Source of the DNA: Phymatolithon calcareum
Lineage: Eukaryota; Rhodophyta; Florideophyceae; Hapalidiales
DNA: 64,000 nt
Assembly (NCBI GenBank): GCA_977006965.1
Contig: OZ345385.1
Coordinates: 1,550,001-1,614,000 of the forward strand
Direction: 5' to 3'
This document shows, in pieces, positions 1 to 10,454 of this stretch. Below the pieces are notes generated by a model. It searched no databases, was not told the DNA's origin, and saw nothing but the letters and a program-made list of their open reading frames with translations. A program made the position numbers and the translations under genes. The stretch's first letter is position 1. Each line of letters begins with the position of its first letter.

Positions 1-539
1 CAGATATAATAAAAATCAAATTCTAGGCCGGCACTGCACTCAATCTGGGTGGCGACGTCGAAAGTAACAAGAACACCTCAACGACAACCAATTTGCTAGA
101 GAAGTGTTCGAACAGATCTTAAGCCAGTTACTGCTGCAAAGAAGACTCGCGTCTCGCATTGGAGCAATCTACATCCAAGACGGACGTTCTGTACCCCTAA
201 AACCTTTTTTGCTGTTGTAGAGACAGCATTGGTGCACTATCGGTGCAATAATTAGACTAGTGTCGGTCTTTGTCAATATCGGTTCACTTGATAACGAACA
301 GTGAACAGCGAGTGAAAACACAATGAGCGGTTAGTTACCTGACTAACATACAGTGCACATTCCATTAATACACCTTGTGATCTGCAACAGTTGGAGAAGA
401 TGATCGACAGTGTTCTCCCGGCTATATTGCCCGACTGTGGATTCTGAAGATTGCACATGGGGAAAGTACAAAGTTGGAATGATTCAATACATAGTTGTTC
501 TTGCTCACCAATGCAAGGAAACAGAAATTCATTAATGGA
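1..539. other. Unannotated left edge
   Basis: I recognise no gene, repeat or RNA here. Open frames are short and carry no motif I can name. The stretch directly precedes the debranching-enzyme relic, so its last part may be decayed intron or exon of that gene, but I see no support for that in the sequence. Confidence 0.4.
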
Positions 540-870
540 CAAATTTCCTCTTGCCTCGACATTCAAATGGATGCTTCAGCGGTGCACATCATGCCAATCC
601 AAGACTTTTACAATTATGAAACAGACAAAAATATATACCGTTGGGGCTCTGTGTCTCACTGGGCGGCTCGTATACCTCATGAGTAGAAACGGTTGCTCGC
701 ACGACTGAACTGAAAATGCTGATCTATGCGCTTCACAAAGCAGGTCTGAAAGTAAAAATGTAATGGATGTAGTCTACAACCATACTGCTGAGAGCAGTAA
801 TGAGAGGAAGCTGGAAATTCGTTTCTCGTTCAACCCTCTTGCTCTGCGCTACTTTCATCGGACGAGCGGC
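540..870 (+). pseudogene. Relic of a pullulanase/limit-dextrinase type debranching enzyme (GH13)
   Basis: Three collinear segments match the GH13 debranching-enzyme pattern. First comes a segment around 565-680 reading AVHIMPIQDFYNY followed by YRWG, where pullulanases have a conserved 'H(L/I)(M/L)P..DF' block and then 'YNWGYDP'. Next, around 705-755, is TELKMLIYALHKAGLKV. Third, at 763-792, is MDVVYNHTAE, the conserved region I of the alpha-amylase superfamily. The segments lie in different frames: a one-base shift separates the helix segment from MDVVYNHT, and stops lie between the first and second segments. The rest of the (beta/alpha)8 barrel, including the catalytic Asp and Glu regions, is absent. 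In life the enzyme cleaves alpha-1,6 branches of starch or glycogen. This is a dead fragment, and I cannot tell pullulanase from isoamylase with certainty. Confidence 0.6.
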
Positions 871-984
871 AATACTTCAGGAGAGCATATGGGCGGTAGC
901 ACTTGCGCGCTGCGAAAGCCCGGAAAACCGACTTGCTGTGCTTGCCACGCCAACGAGTCAGGTTTTTTTGAAAGAAACTGATTC

Positions 985-1041
985 GTTGTTTATTGAAAAC
1001 CCTCAGTTACACAGTGTAACTGAGCTTTTTCAATAAACAAC
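985..1041. repeat. Near-perfect inverted repeat, 28-bp arms
   Basis: The arms 985-1012 and 1014-1041 are reverse complements apart from one or two positions, with a single-base centre. The inner part is a perfect CTCAGTTACAC/GTGTAACTGAG pair, and the outer part pairs GTTGTTTATTGAAAA with its complement. The outer arm contains the AATAAACAAC motif seen at the 3' end of the retroposon family. The palindrome therefore sits at the 3' end of the neighbouring antisense copy and may have formed when that copy inserted or was snapped back. Confidence 0.75.
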
Positions 1042-1255
1042 CAATTAGTGTAACTTACACTCCTAAGAATATACGGAAGCAGCTTTCCGTTACTTGTTCT
1101 TCTGATCCCTAATATAGAGACTCTTCGCATTCCATATTATCGAATATGGAGACGCTTTAGAATAGAAGACAGTCTATAGCCTTCTCCTCTCTTAGCGTCC
1201 CTTCAATGTCCAGTTCATACTTTGCTGGGTTCTTTCGTAAGGTCTCCTGGTGGTG
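1036..1255 (-). mobile_element. Retroposon subfamily A, 3'-end relic (copy A1)
   Basis: Read on the reverse strand, this has the C-terminal part of the subfamily A ORF: KYELD, then EEKAID, then SIFDNMECEESLY and a stop. The same 3' UTR follows, including AAGCTGC, a CCGTATATTCTTAGGAGTG block and a TTTATTGAAAA-like terminus. Compared with the copies near 56 and 59 kb it is heavily diverged, with an internal stop, and 5' truncated to the last ~45 codons. It lies next to the 985-1041 palindrome. Confidence 0.65.
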
Positions 1256-1792
1256 TTCGCATGGGCAAAAGAAGTACTTTTCTGCCATGACAGGCTCAAT
1301 AGAGCGCTCCGCGTACTTGCAGTTTCTGAGGTTCCTGTTTTTCTTTTTACAATATTCACGTCCTTCTTGAAAATATCACTATAGGAGAGCTAAAGCTCCT
1401 GGCATTGTAGCCCGCTACTGATTAGATCTTAGCAGTGCAATTGTTTACAACTGCACTGCAGGCATACCGAATCTGGACAAATCGCAAACAAAAATCTAAA
1501 GCAAAACCTAGCACAAAAAAAAGTAACATTACCTTGACGAACACAGAAATATTATGGTTATAGCCTCGTCACCGCCCTTCTCTACCGTTCCTCCTGAGCA
1601 ACATGAAAACGCACTTTTTCGACGTGGTCAACCGTTCGATTTTTGACACGAGTACGTGAAGTTAATGCCCCTGGGAACGGTTCTCCAGTTCACAGGGCCA
1701 GCCAGGGGATCCCTGAAGGTCATGACTATCTGATCATGTGTATGATCGCAAACAGATGATCGTTCTCTCCTCGTTATTAACGGTGTGCATCT

Positions 1793-1852
1793 ATGCTCTG
1801 TCAGTACGTCTATTGAGTTCTTCAGGTCAATATAGACGTACTGACAGAGCAT
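1793..1852. repeat. Perfect 21-bp inverted repeat
   Basis: The arms 1793-1813 and 1832-1852 (ATGCTCTGTCAGTACGTCTAT and its exact complement, 21 bp each) are separated by an 18-base loop. A partial third copy of the inner motif AGTACGTCTATTG lies near 1880. The fold-back lies about 70 bases upstream of a subfamily B retroposon. I see no gene for which it would be a terminator, and I assign no function. Confidence 0.8.
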
Positions 1853-1924
1853 TGATCATAGATGATCTAGGCTCTCTAAGTACGTCTATTGTATCCTCCA
1901 GTTCAATCTTTTTAATGTATGTCA

Positions 1925-2600
1925 CTACACAAAGAGAGATAGCCCCGATGAAGACCAGAGAGCCGTTTTGTGAGGCTGTAAAGCATATCCAAACGAACCA
2001 GATTCGCAAACACTTCGATCTATATTTCTTGCAATGGAAGGAGACCGCCTTTAATCGAAGCGGAAAGAAATATTCCATACGACAAGACAAGAGAATTGCC
2101 AGCAATCCTCAAGTTCCCTAAGGTGAAGCAAAGCAACTCGCGCTGTAGTATGCCTTTGGTAGATTCCGACAGGTCTGAAGAACGAGTATGACTGAAGAGT
2201 TAGGCACCACAGCCAGTGAGCATATGAGCACCCTTGAACGCACGCTTGTAGGGGACGACCTCGAAGGAGAAAAAAGAATGGAAGCAGAAAAGGCCCTAGA
2301 TGAGCTCTTACTATTTAGCAAGACACTCGTAGAACGAGTGGAGAACGAAGAAGGCCTTTTTTGATTCGCAAAAGGTAAGGCAAAGAGCGGTCGAGTTTAA
2401 GCACAAATAATCCCGTAGAGGACTGAAATAGGATTACCTTGAATCCTGAGTTTTCCTGTCCGCAATTCTGGTGGGCCCTTCAAGAGCTGCAAAAAGGTAG
2501 GTAGCAAGCCTTGCAAATATCTTTGGAAGTCTGTGGGGCTTTTAAACAAATTTGAATTATAGAAAATAGCGAAGACAGTCCGGGAAGCCTCAGATTGGTA
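1925..2600 (+). mobile_element. Retroposon subfamily B (copy B1)
   Basis: This copy has the subfamily B ORF broken by frameshifts. A stretch near 1948-2120 contains MKTREPF.EAVKHI and YSIRQDK..ASNPQVP; a segment reading AFGRF follows. At 2188-2364 there is an open C-terminal end beginning MTEELGTTASEHM and ending SKTLVERVENEEGLF and stop. Its 3' UTR (2365-~2600) matches the 3' UTR at 58221-58430, sharing GGACTGAAATAGGA, TCCTGAGTTTTCC and CTGTGGGGCTTTTAAA. The end is A-rich but has no clean A-tail. It is an old, inactive copy. Confidence 0.7.
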
Positions 2601-4195
2601 CGACGGAAGGCTAAGTACCATGAATGTAATCTTTCCATAAGTTTACCTTTCTTCGACTTCATCTTCTTAGATTCAGAATCACAAGTTGTGAAGTTCCTCA
2701 TGCGCAACCTGGAAGAATATCTCGGCAGATATCAACTGACCAAATAGGAGATTAATACCACTGAAAAAGCTCTAGACAAGCTATTCTTCCTCACTATCGT
2801 TTTTTATGGCGACATGGAATAGAAAAGGCTTCAATTGAGGAGATCGGACGAGCGAACCCCAAGCTTTTCCCTCAGTCCTTTTTTACGGGAGAGGGATTTT
2901 GCAGCTAGGGCTACGACATTAATCCGGGTTACAAACATTTGAATAGATGATCGAGGCTACAACGTAGCTGCTGAAACGCATCTCCATTGCAGTCGCATGA
3001 TTCTTACTCAGGGCATTTAATAAATTCCAGATTCAAAAAAAAGCTGTGAAGTCTCTCATTGACACACATTTTGCTGTCACTATTAGGCATGCGAACAAAA
3101 TTGTGCTGCAAAGATGAGGCACGAAAACACCGTCGTCTTTCGTGCTGTGGAACTGCCAATATAAAGACGAAAAATGGTGTCCGAGACAAAGAAGCATTTC
3201 CGTTTCGTCTATAGGTACTCTAGCATACGGTAGTAGAGATTTTGTCAACATACCCGAACATTTGCCCAAAAAAATACTCTCGTTCCGCCTTAATCTGCTC
3301 AGTACAAATAAATCCAAACTTGAGAAACTGCGCCTTGGCCAAGTATGGAGTGAAAAGGCAATCGAGAAAGAACTCAAGGTTGCTGTCTTCCTGAATGAAA
3401 GATCGCACCCGGAAGTGCATCGATCGGCTTACATTGAACACTACAAAGCAGAAGGGGAGAAATGCGAATTTACCCTGCAGAGGAATCTAGCAAGATCAAG
3501 GATAGAAAAATCGTGTGAAGAAGAAAGGAAAAAAGGGATAGACAGCCTGCTAGAATTGGAGATCCATATGACAGAAGAGATAATAATGTGACTTGGTCGT
3601 GTTTGGGAATGGGATTGCATTGCGTGGACAGACACCATAGAGAAGCTGATCTTGTGTTGGCGAGTGCCAGCGTTTTGGGCTTAGAAAGAAAAAACTTACA
3701 ATTTCCCCCATACTACCCACCGGCCCGTGCAGCTAAGGATATTGATTTTACAGCTTTGGAGAACTTAGAAATTGAGATACAGACTTGAGTCAAAATAGTT
3801 TCAAAAAGAAAATACCGGCGGGATTGAGATGGGAGGATTGGCGCACAAGAAAGCATATCCAACTGCTGCGTCAACGAGCCAAGGGAGCTGAAATGTTCAA
3901 AATGCAGTATGCTTTTTTCTTCAAAGGCTCGTATGAAACAGTACCGGAACAATGTGCAAACTCTCCGAAGATAAAAGCTCCCTCGTTGTCAAGAGCAAGA
4001 CATAGATTTGAAACGCTTCACACTTGTGACGTCCACGAAATATCAGCACTACCACGTAATAGTGGAAAATAGTGATACTACGCACGGCTCACTCCAATTT
4101 CAAGTGACTGGACGAGCAGACCGCGTGAGCGATCTTTCTTCACTAAAGAAAGAATCAAAGTATTTTATTGCAATTTTTTAAAGCTCCGCAGTCAT
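2601..4195. other. Unannotated stretch with an open frame at 3142-3591
   Basis: The longest open frame (3142-3591, +, ~149 codons) begins at a GTG rather than an ATG. It is rich in Lys, Glu and Arg in its second half (for example EKSCEEERKKGIDSLLELE). I cannot match it to a family. A second frame at 3785-4072 is also unrecognised. The stretch lies between subfamily B copies in opposite orientation (B1 +, B2 -). It could be upstream retroposon sequence or decayed host DNA. Confidence 0.25.
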
Positions 4196-4199
4196 ACGA

Positions 4200-4862
4200 A
4201 TATACGGGCAAGGCCTTCCTCAGGTGCTACCCTTACTAGAACGGCTATACTCTTATGTTTGGTATTCTATCTGAGCCCCTAGCATGTACTCGTTTATTTT
4301 GATAGCTTTTCGGAGCAGTTTTTGAGGCGACTTTTCTTCTTTCAGTACAGGTCTTCTTCACTCTACATATTCTTGATGATGCTTTTGCTGAAGAGCAATA
4401 TGTCATCTAATGCCTTCTTCTTTGTCGTTTTGTCTTCTTCCTTGGGCTTGTAAGCTGACAAGTTTCGATCCAGGGTCTCCATGTGCTATTTGACTTTTTT
4501 TCCAAATCTATTTGCCATCAGTATCGTAGACACTTGGGAAATCTTCCAAATGAGTACTGAATCGTCCTTTGCCTATGTTTCAGTTGTGGAAATTTAAGTA
4601 TTTCAGGGAGCTCTCTTGTCTCGTGGAACAGAATCTTCCTCTTTCTCTTCGATTCAAGGTTCTCTCCTTCCTTTGCCAGGAGTTTTGGTCGAATTCCTTC
4701 TGCAGAGTGATTCGCTATTATGTGCTTCATCGCTTCATCAATCGGCTCTCTGGTTTTCATTTCTGCGATGTCATTACTTGTGGCTTGCAGTTCTTCTGAG
4801 TTTCTTCTTTCAATCGGTTCCTCCAGAACCTTTCGTTCTTTCGCCATGGTCCTTCTCACCGT
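4200..4862 (-). mobile_element. Retroposon subfamily B (copy B2)
   Basis: The reverse-strand ORF from about 4859 runs through ERKVLEEPIERRNSEELQA, DIAEMKTREPIDEAMKHI, LLAKEGENLESKRKRKILF, RELPEILKFPQLKHRQ and SFGRFPK. It then shifts frame and continues with HMETLD, KKKALDDILLFSKSIIKNM and SEEDLY plus stop near 4335. The sequence downstream to ~4200 holds the family 3' end, with GGAGCTTTAAAAAATTGCAATAAAA. This is the fullest subfamily B reading frame in the window and extends the shared N-terminal part also seen in copy A3. Frameshifts and an internal stop show it is not functional. Confidence 0.7.
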
Positions 4863-6376
4863 CTTGAAAGCTTGTAATTCCCGTCCATGGGGAGAAGCTT
4901 GGATTCGACATAGTAGCCGAAGTCTATCGGTCTTTCCTTGTGCCAGTGGCCCGACGACTTCTATGAAAAACGTGCTTTCAACTTCCTTGACGGCGCTAAG
5001 AACGTTATCTCCTCAATGTGTTAGATACATAGAGTACTCCCAACGTGGCTAGATTAATGCCTTGTGTACCTGGATACACTTATGTATGCCAATTCGCTGC
5101 TTGAATGCGCCTAATGCACGGATCTCGTACAGAGCGGGTTTTGGCTTCTTGAGGCGTTGCAAGATCAGTGTCTGATCCTTTGGTGCATGCATCGCACGGG
5201 ATCAAAATGGTTCGGTGACCTTTGTTGGCCTTCCAAGCGTGTAACAATATGATACGTACAGTATTGGAATATTAATACAGTATTCCAATACTGTACAGTA
5301 TTGAACATCAAATCGGGCATCTTGTCTTTCGATTCAAATCTGGCCTTCCTGCCGCCACCGTCGCACGCTTTCCGATTGGCTCCATCATGATGGAATCAAC
5401 TGGATCCATCGCACTACTCGGTGCGTTCTTCGATTAGCGGTCCGGGCAAGAATAGCACCTCTCTGTGCTCGACTACCGCTCTTGCATTCGACCGTAACCT
5501 GAGCCGACGAGTCCCTGATCGTCTGACGCGGGCAGTGACGAAGGTTTCAGCAACCTCCGGTAAAGTATCGCGGTGCAGGGCGTAAATCAGAAGATGCAGG
5601 TCGCAGGGCAGCGGTGCTGGCGGGGCGACTGTGGCCGTGACGCAAACGTTTGGAGGCAGGTACTGGCTTTTCGTGCTGTTGAGCGGTGTCCTGCGTAGGG
5701 CGCTTCCGCTCCGACTTGTTCGATCGAGCAGGTACGCGTCGCCAGTCGACCTCTCGTCCGCCTTCTCATGAAGGCAACATTTTGAACTGCAGCAGCAGCT
5801 TCCACCTCTCATTTCGCTCCGCTACGTTGCAACCCAATGTCAGGAGAGCCGCGCTTGTTCTCACGCGTTGCTACAGAAAGCTGCACTTGTCACTCATTCC
5901 AGCACTTCAACCGGGAGCATCTGCTCATTTTGCACCGGCGTGCAGACTAGTGCTAATATCATTAACACTGGGTGGGTGCTTGACCCGCGACTAAATAAAT
6001 CGCTATTGTAACAACAACTCTGAAGCAACGCAAATAATTGTTCTTATCTCCCTCAGGCGTCGATTCCGAGTACGGACTGCCGGACGTATCCTCAACTCTC
6101 CCGCCAGGCATTGGCAGGTAATCTCACCCTTAGGCGACTGGTACCGAAACCCTCAATATGCAAACTGTGGTATTCTAGTCATGCGCTATCTCCATTCTCC
6201 CCACTCGTCAAGTCGACGCTACTCTGCACCTGCCTTGTCCGGCTCCGCAATGCCAATGTCACAAAAATCTTTCCGCAAAATCACCACGCTCACCCTCGCC
6301 TCATCGTCAGAAACTGTTGCAAGAATTCCACAAGTCACCCAAGCCGATGTATTGCTCGTCACATTGGGAATATTTA
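4863..6376. other. Mostly unannotated; reverse-strand open frame at 5414-5812
   Basis: An ATG-started reverse-strand frame of 132 codons (5414-5812) is Arg-, Ser- and Cys-rich. It contains VCVTATVAPPAPLPC, and its composition is more GC-rich than the surroundings. I do not recognise it and cannot exclude a chance ORF in GC-rich DNA. Nothing else here matches a family I know. Confidence 0.25.
5256..5296. repeat. Perfect 16-bp inverted repeat
   Basis: The arms 5256-5271 and 5281-5296 (GTACAGTATTGGAATA and its exact complement) flank a 9-base loop. GTACAGTATTG recurs just after, at 5292-5302. This may be a decayed MITE core or a simple hairpin; there is no flanking duplication I can define. Confidence 0.8.
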
Positions 6377-7162
6377 TCAACGCATCCTTCGCATTCGCTT
6401 CGGAAGCTCATCGCAACGTCTCAGATTTTCTTCTAGAATGTGCTCCAACTCCTTGATTTGCGCTTGATCCTTCTCTCTCTGCGCCTCCAGGGTGGCAATC
6501 AGATTGCTCTCGCTTTCTTTCTCACGTATCATGGATGCAACCTTGTTCTCTTTTTCTGAAATACTGGTGTGCAAGAGAAACAGCTCATGCTGTACTTCTG
6601 CGTCCGCCTCAATTATTGAACTGCAAATTGAGCGGAATTTCATTCTTAGCCTCGGACACTGTGGTTCATCTTCAGATGGTGAAGATGCGCTCAATGTGCG
6701 GTTGAGTCGTAGCGTGGGAAAAATTCCCCCCTCGAGAGAAGTAGAAGGCAGAAAACCGGCAATGTTTGGGGACATTTGCAGGTTCGGGGACCGAGCCTGG
6801 CTGAGGGCTTGGTCGTCAGCGGAACGCAAAATTTCAGGAGAAGACGAAGACTGCAACTCTTCAAAAGTGGGGTACCTATAGCCGTATTTTTCAGTATGCT
6901 TAAAGCCTGTGACCTTTGCCCTAAGATCCCCCGGGAAGTTAACAAAGGACTTGATTTTTCTCGGTGTCGATGAAGCGGCACGAGAAACCCAGAATGAAAC
7001 CTTTTCTTCTTTCCACATGATGAAACAGTTGCTGCACAAGGCTTGAGGCTGGACAAAGAAAGTGAACAGTACTGTCAGATCATCGGAAGTAGTGATAAAC
7101 TCACAGTTCATACAGCGCGGGTCGGCATCTAGAAAGTTGCGAATCGCAGAATCGCTTAGCAT
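6377..7162 (-). CDS. Unrecognised 261-residue protein with CX2C pair and C-terminal coiled coil
   Basis: This is an uninterrupted ATG-to-TGA frame. Near the N-terminus are two CX2C pairs (C17/C20 and C43/C46, 22 residues apart), which could bind one zinc ion. Residues ~100-185 are Ser/Pro-rich and probably disordered. Residues ~198-258 are charged with heptad character (EKENKVASMIREKE, then LEAQREKDQAQIKELEHILE) and look like a coiled coil. I see no transposon enzyme motif and cannot name a family. It lies on the same strand as the APC1 relic, ~190 bases downstream of it. It may be a real host exon or a decayed multi-exon gene. The open length and organised composition argue against chance. 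Confidence 0.5.
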   Translation of the reverse strand: MLSDSAIRNFLDADPRCMNCEFITTSDDLTVLFTFFVQPQALCSNCFIMWKEEKVSFWVSRAASSTPRKIKSFVNFPGDLRAKVTGFKHTEKYGYRYPTFEELQSSSSPEILRSADDQALSQARSPNLQMSPNIAGFLPSTSLEGGIFPTLRLNRTLSASSPSEDEPQCPRLRMKFRSICSSIIEADAEVQHELFLLHTSISEKENKVASMIREKESESNLIATLEAQREKDQAQIKELEHILEENLRRCDELPKRMRRMR

Positions 7163-7285
7163 GTTTGTGCTTCCCCTCCGGACTTTCTATGCACCAGAGC
7201 TTGGTGCTGTGATCGACGTCGACGGTGAAGGTCGAATCGAAAATGGCCGGAGCGGGCCAGGGGTAGAGAGCTTATTCCAAAACTT

Positions 7286-7322
7286 TAGTTCCATAACTTT
7301 AGTTCCATAACTTTAGTTATGG
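7286..7322. repeat. Short tandem repeat ending in a palindrome
   Basis: Three copies of a ~15-bp unit (ACTTTAGTTCCATA, allowing one change) are followed by the palindrome CCATAACTTTAGTTATGG. I assign no function. It sits between the 261-residue ORF and the APC1 relic. Confidence 0.6.
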
Positions 7323-7353
7323 TATTTTCCGGAATAGGAGATTTTCGGTAGCA

Positions 7354-8460
7354 TCAAAAAGAATCAACATGCATCCGAATCACAAAGCCCAGCCCAACAC
7401 GCACTCCATCATGAGCACTGTTTTCCTCCGATGACTTCGGCGACACAGTCGCCTCTGGTACCGGAATGTCATCAGGGAGACCTTCTGGTTCGCCGTTTGC
7501 GAAGCGCGCTAAAAGGTCCACTAAATTGCCGTTCGAGATCGACACCAATGGCTCGCCGAGGCCAAGACATACCATTCCAATTGCGATACCAGAGTCGAGC
7601 GAAAGCCACTCCCTTCCATCCACTTCCTTTCCGAACCGAGAGCACCGTGTGAGGTTTGCGGGAACATTCATAAATTAATCCTTATTATGGATTGAGCCAC
7701 GATTTCCAGACGCGAGACCAAGCATTAGCCCAATAGACGTGATATCAGTTGTGCGTAGAGCTGACAAAAAGCCACCACGACCGAGTGCAAGAAACATACC
7801 GGCATGCGAAACGTTGGCAGAGCTATTGGTAGGTTTATGGCGCACGATCCAGCTGCGTGCGAGAACATGTACATTCGGCACCACAAGTCGGAGGCCGCTT
7901 GCGATGCCATTGTGAAACTCGCCCCAGGCGACGGCAATGGCCGTAGCCTCTGTGAGATTGATTTTGACATATTTTTGTCCACCAAGATACCCAGTCATTA
8001 ATATGTTTGGAACAAACAGCGGTTTAGTGGGATCAGCGAGAAGAAAGGTGCGCAATGTAAAAGCGCCTCGGCCTACAGGGGATGCGAGTCGTTTTCGTAA
8101 TAAAACAGCCAACTTCGCCTGAAAATTCCTTTGTATCTGGCTCGCCGATAGAACCAAGTTCTGCAACGGGAGAGATTACTATGGGTTTCCTCGAGCGCAA
8201 CATTCAGCGAACTTCCTCTAAGCGCCGGTCTTGGCCAAAGCGCAAAGCGATTATAGCATCGCCCATGTCACAGCCATCTTCTGCTTCTGCCGCAGACGAC
8301 TCTGCACTTGAATGCGCAGCAGTTTCATTTTCGTCCTGCGTTAAACGCAGTGAGTTGGAATCGGCAGCAGAGACAGCTTCCATTCTGAGAACCGAAAGGC
8401 TTGCTGCGCTCTCATTTCTACCGCTGGTCAAAGACTTCTCCCTCATATTACACTTTTTGT
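7354..8460 (-). pseudogene. Relic of anaphase-promoting complex subunit 1 (APC1)
   Basis: Read on the reverse strand, this gives APC1 blocks in the family order. At ~8205-8255 is ALRFGQDRRLEEVR; then LASPVGRGAFTLRTF, WGEFHNGIASGL, SHAGMFLALGRGGFLSAL and TSIGLMLGLASGNRGSI (8100-7690); then SGIAIGMVCLGLGEPL (7600-7550). These correspond to the 'ALPVGRGMFTL', 'FHNGVAAGL', 'AGFLxALGLNGHL', 'TSIGLLLG' and 'GLALGMVCLGHG' blocks around the PC repeats of animal and fungal APC1. In life it is the scaffold of the cyclosome ubiquitin ligase. A TGA follows EEVR, a frameshift lies near 8120-8166, a TAA lies at 7675-7677, and about 40 residues expected between GSI and the next repeat are missing. N- and C-terminal parts are absent, and a LINE lies directly upstream. 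Confidence 0.8.
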
Positions 8461-8519
8461 AACATAGATTCGTGTGACACACATGAGTTTGTCTGTTTTA
8501 CAGCATGGGCACGAACTAA

Positions 8520-9468
8520 GGTTGAACCTATGGGGACGAACACGCGTATCAGACGTCCCCCACTGACTCCCAGATGCGAGTCAACATCTGCGACGAGGAC
8601 GGCGACACTCTCGATATGTACAGAAGCATCCCGAGTCGGGTAGGTGGCGCAGGTATCTTGATCTTACGCGGGGACAACGTACTGAAGGAAATTGGAATGA
8701 GCGCGGGAGCGATCGGCTCGTCCTTTGACGCCGAGGTATTCGCGGCGGTCAGAGCTTTCGAAGCCGTACAACAAGTGCAATTAGTTGGCGGACAACACAT
8801 TCGGTGGTTCACGGACAGTAGGAGCTGTCTGGATGCATTGGCCGGACAGCCTCGGATGTATGGCGAAATGACAAGGAAGCTGTGGGAAGCCATGGAGGCA
8901 TTGATGGAGGGCAACATCACCATCGAGGCGATTTGGGTTCCAAGCCACTGTGGGATACCTAGGAACGAGAAAGCCGACTAGCTTGCTAGTCGAGGCATTA
9001 CGGAATCAGATATCGTGACGCATCAAGGCGTACCCTTGACCATGGAAGCTGCGCGGTCCATAATTAAACCGCGCAATTCGATGAAACCAAGAAGTGTACA
9101 GTTTCTACCCCCGGAACTTCGGATTAGTCACAGACGTGCTGAAGTCATCCTAAATCAACTTTCCGCAGAATGCTGCTCGCTGGTAGCAGCTTTTCACCGG
9201 AAGGACGATGGCTCGGCGGAATATGATCCCATGTGCAAGGCCTGTCCAGGTCGAACCAAGGAAACTGTTGATCACTTAATTCTTCGATGCAGTGGGCGTG
9301 CTTTATCAAGACGGTAGACTATTGGCAGAGTAGGCCCTAAAACAGTAGAGGAATTATGTAGGGAGAAACCGCTTGAAGTACTCAAATTCGTGAACAATGA
9401 CGGGTTGCTTGACAAGCCCAGATGTTAACTCTAGTTAACGTCTTCTGCAGTAAAGAAAGAAAGAAAGG
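8520..9468 (+). mobile_element. LINE 3' part with RNase H domain and (AAAG)n tail
   Basis: The frame 8574-9317, broken by one TAG after KAD at 8979-8981, reads as the RNase HI domain of an I/Jockey-like non-LTR retrotransposon. GGAGILI comes first, then the Glu in DAEVFAAVRAFEAV, WFTDSRSCLDAL and VPSHCGIPRNEKAD, covering the E, D, H and D positions. The first catalytic Asp (usual TDGS) is not recognisable. A C-terminal zinc motif follows (CKACPGRTKETVDHLILRC), typical of these LINEs. The 3' end at ~9452-9468 is a short AAAG repeat, the kind of tail such elements leave. The reverse transcriptase is absent, so the copy is 5' truncated and abuts the APC1 relic. A close relative of its 3' part lies at 16601-16757. 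Confidence 0.85.
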
Positions 9469-9469
9469 T

Positions 9470-10454
9470 TGCACCTGTGTGCTTTCCCCCGAAGTCACTC
9501 GAAACACTGAGGTTGTAGCAAAGTAACGTTCACATGTGGTTTACTTTGTGTCATTCCGAAAACTAGCCGTTCACGGTATGTTCACGTACTGTTCATCAAG
9601 TGAACCCTGGCTCATAATGACCGATACTAGTATAGCTTTTTCAATGAGAGTGCACTACTGCGGGCTCAATCTCTGTAGTTAGACTACTTAAGAGAGATAG
9701 CCTTCTCCAGCAGGGGAAAATAAGCTACAATTTCAGCGTGAAGTAACCATCAACTAAAGAGAACAAGCCTTTCAAACAAAACACCATTTGCTGGTTACAG
9801 AGGTCTAGTTTGGGTGGCTCGAAATACGCATATCACTTTTTTGTTTTCTGGTAGCCTCACAAGCGGCGCGTGCGTGTGAGAGCTCTGTAGGTAATGGCAG
9901 TCGAATGAGCCCTATTCTTTTTCCTCAAAATTAATATGGAAAATGGGAACGAGCAGGACGTCTAGTCCGCAGTAACGAGAGTACTTTGCGACCTTCATCA
10001 GGAGCGACTCCAAGGGGATGAGCAGTACCAAGGATTTAATGATATTTAGATTGAAGAGGTAAATCTGCGTTGCGCCTGACATTGCTCTCAGAATCCTAGT
10101 TGCAATGATTATTGTTAAAAGTATCTAAAATGTAATTTCTATTGATTGCGAGATATCCTATTGCTATCGATTACCTCATTGCTCCACTGGAAGCAACAGC
10201 GAAAAATTAATTGCGACGAACTCTGCTGGTAAGACATAATGGACGCCTGGAAGAAGGAGCATTGATGAGATATCGGTTGTAATGACGCGTTATTGAATAT
10301 CTCGAGAAGGTTGAAAATTTGCGAAACACTCTTCGAACGCAGTGCATTGCAGAAGGTGTGACGAGAAAAAGTGATTAAGTTATGTGACGAAGAAGAAGAT
10401 GCAATTAGGTGTTGATTCGTAGTGGGTACATGTGCTCGTAGCGATGCAGCCCTT
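9470..10454. other. No recognisable feature
   Basis: This AT-rich stretch has no long open frame, no repeat and no RNA gene that I can see. Confidence 0.4.

Noticed and set aside
3142-3591. A protein-coding gene starting at 3142
   Set aside because: The frame has no ATG before its last residues and no recognisable domain; it is kept only as an open stretch.
5256-5296. Transcription terminator hairpin
   Set aside because: Intrinsic terminators of this kind are bacterial, there is no T-run and no upstream gene.
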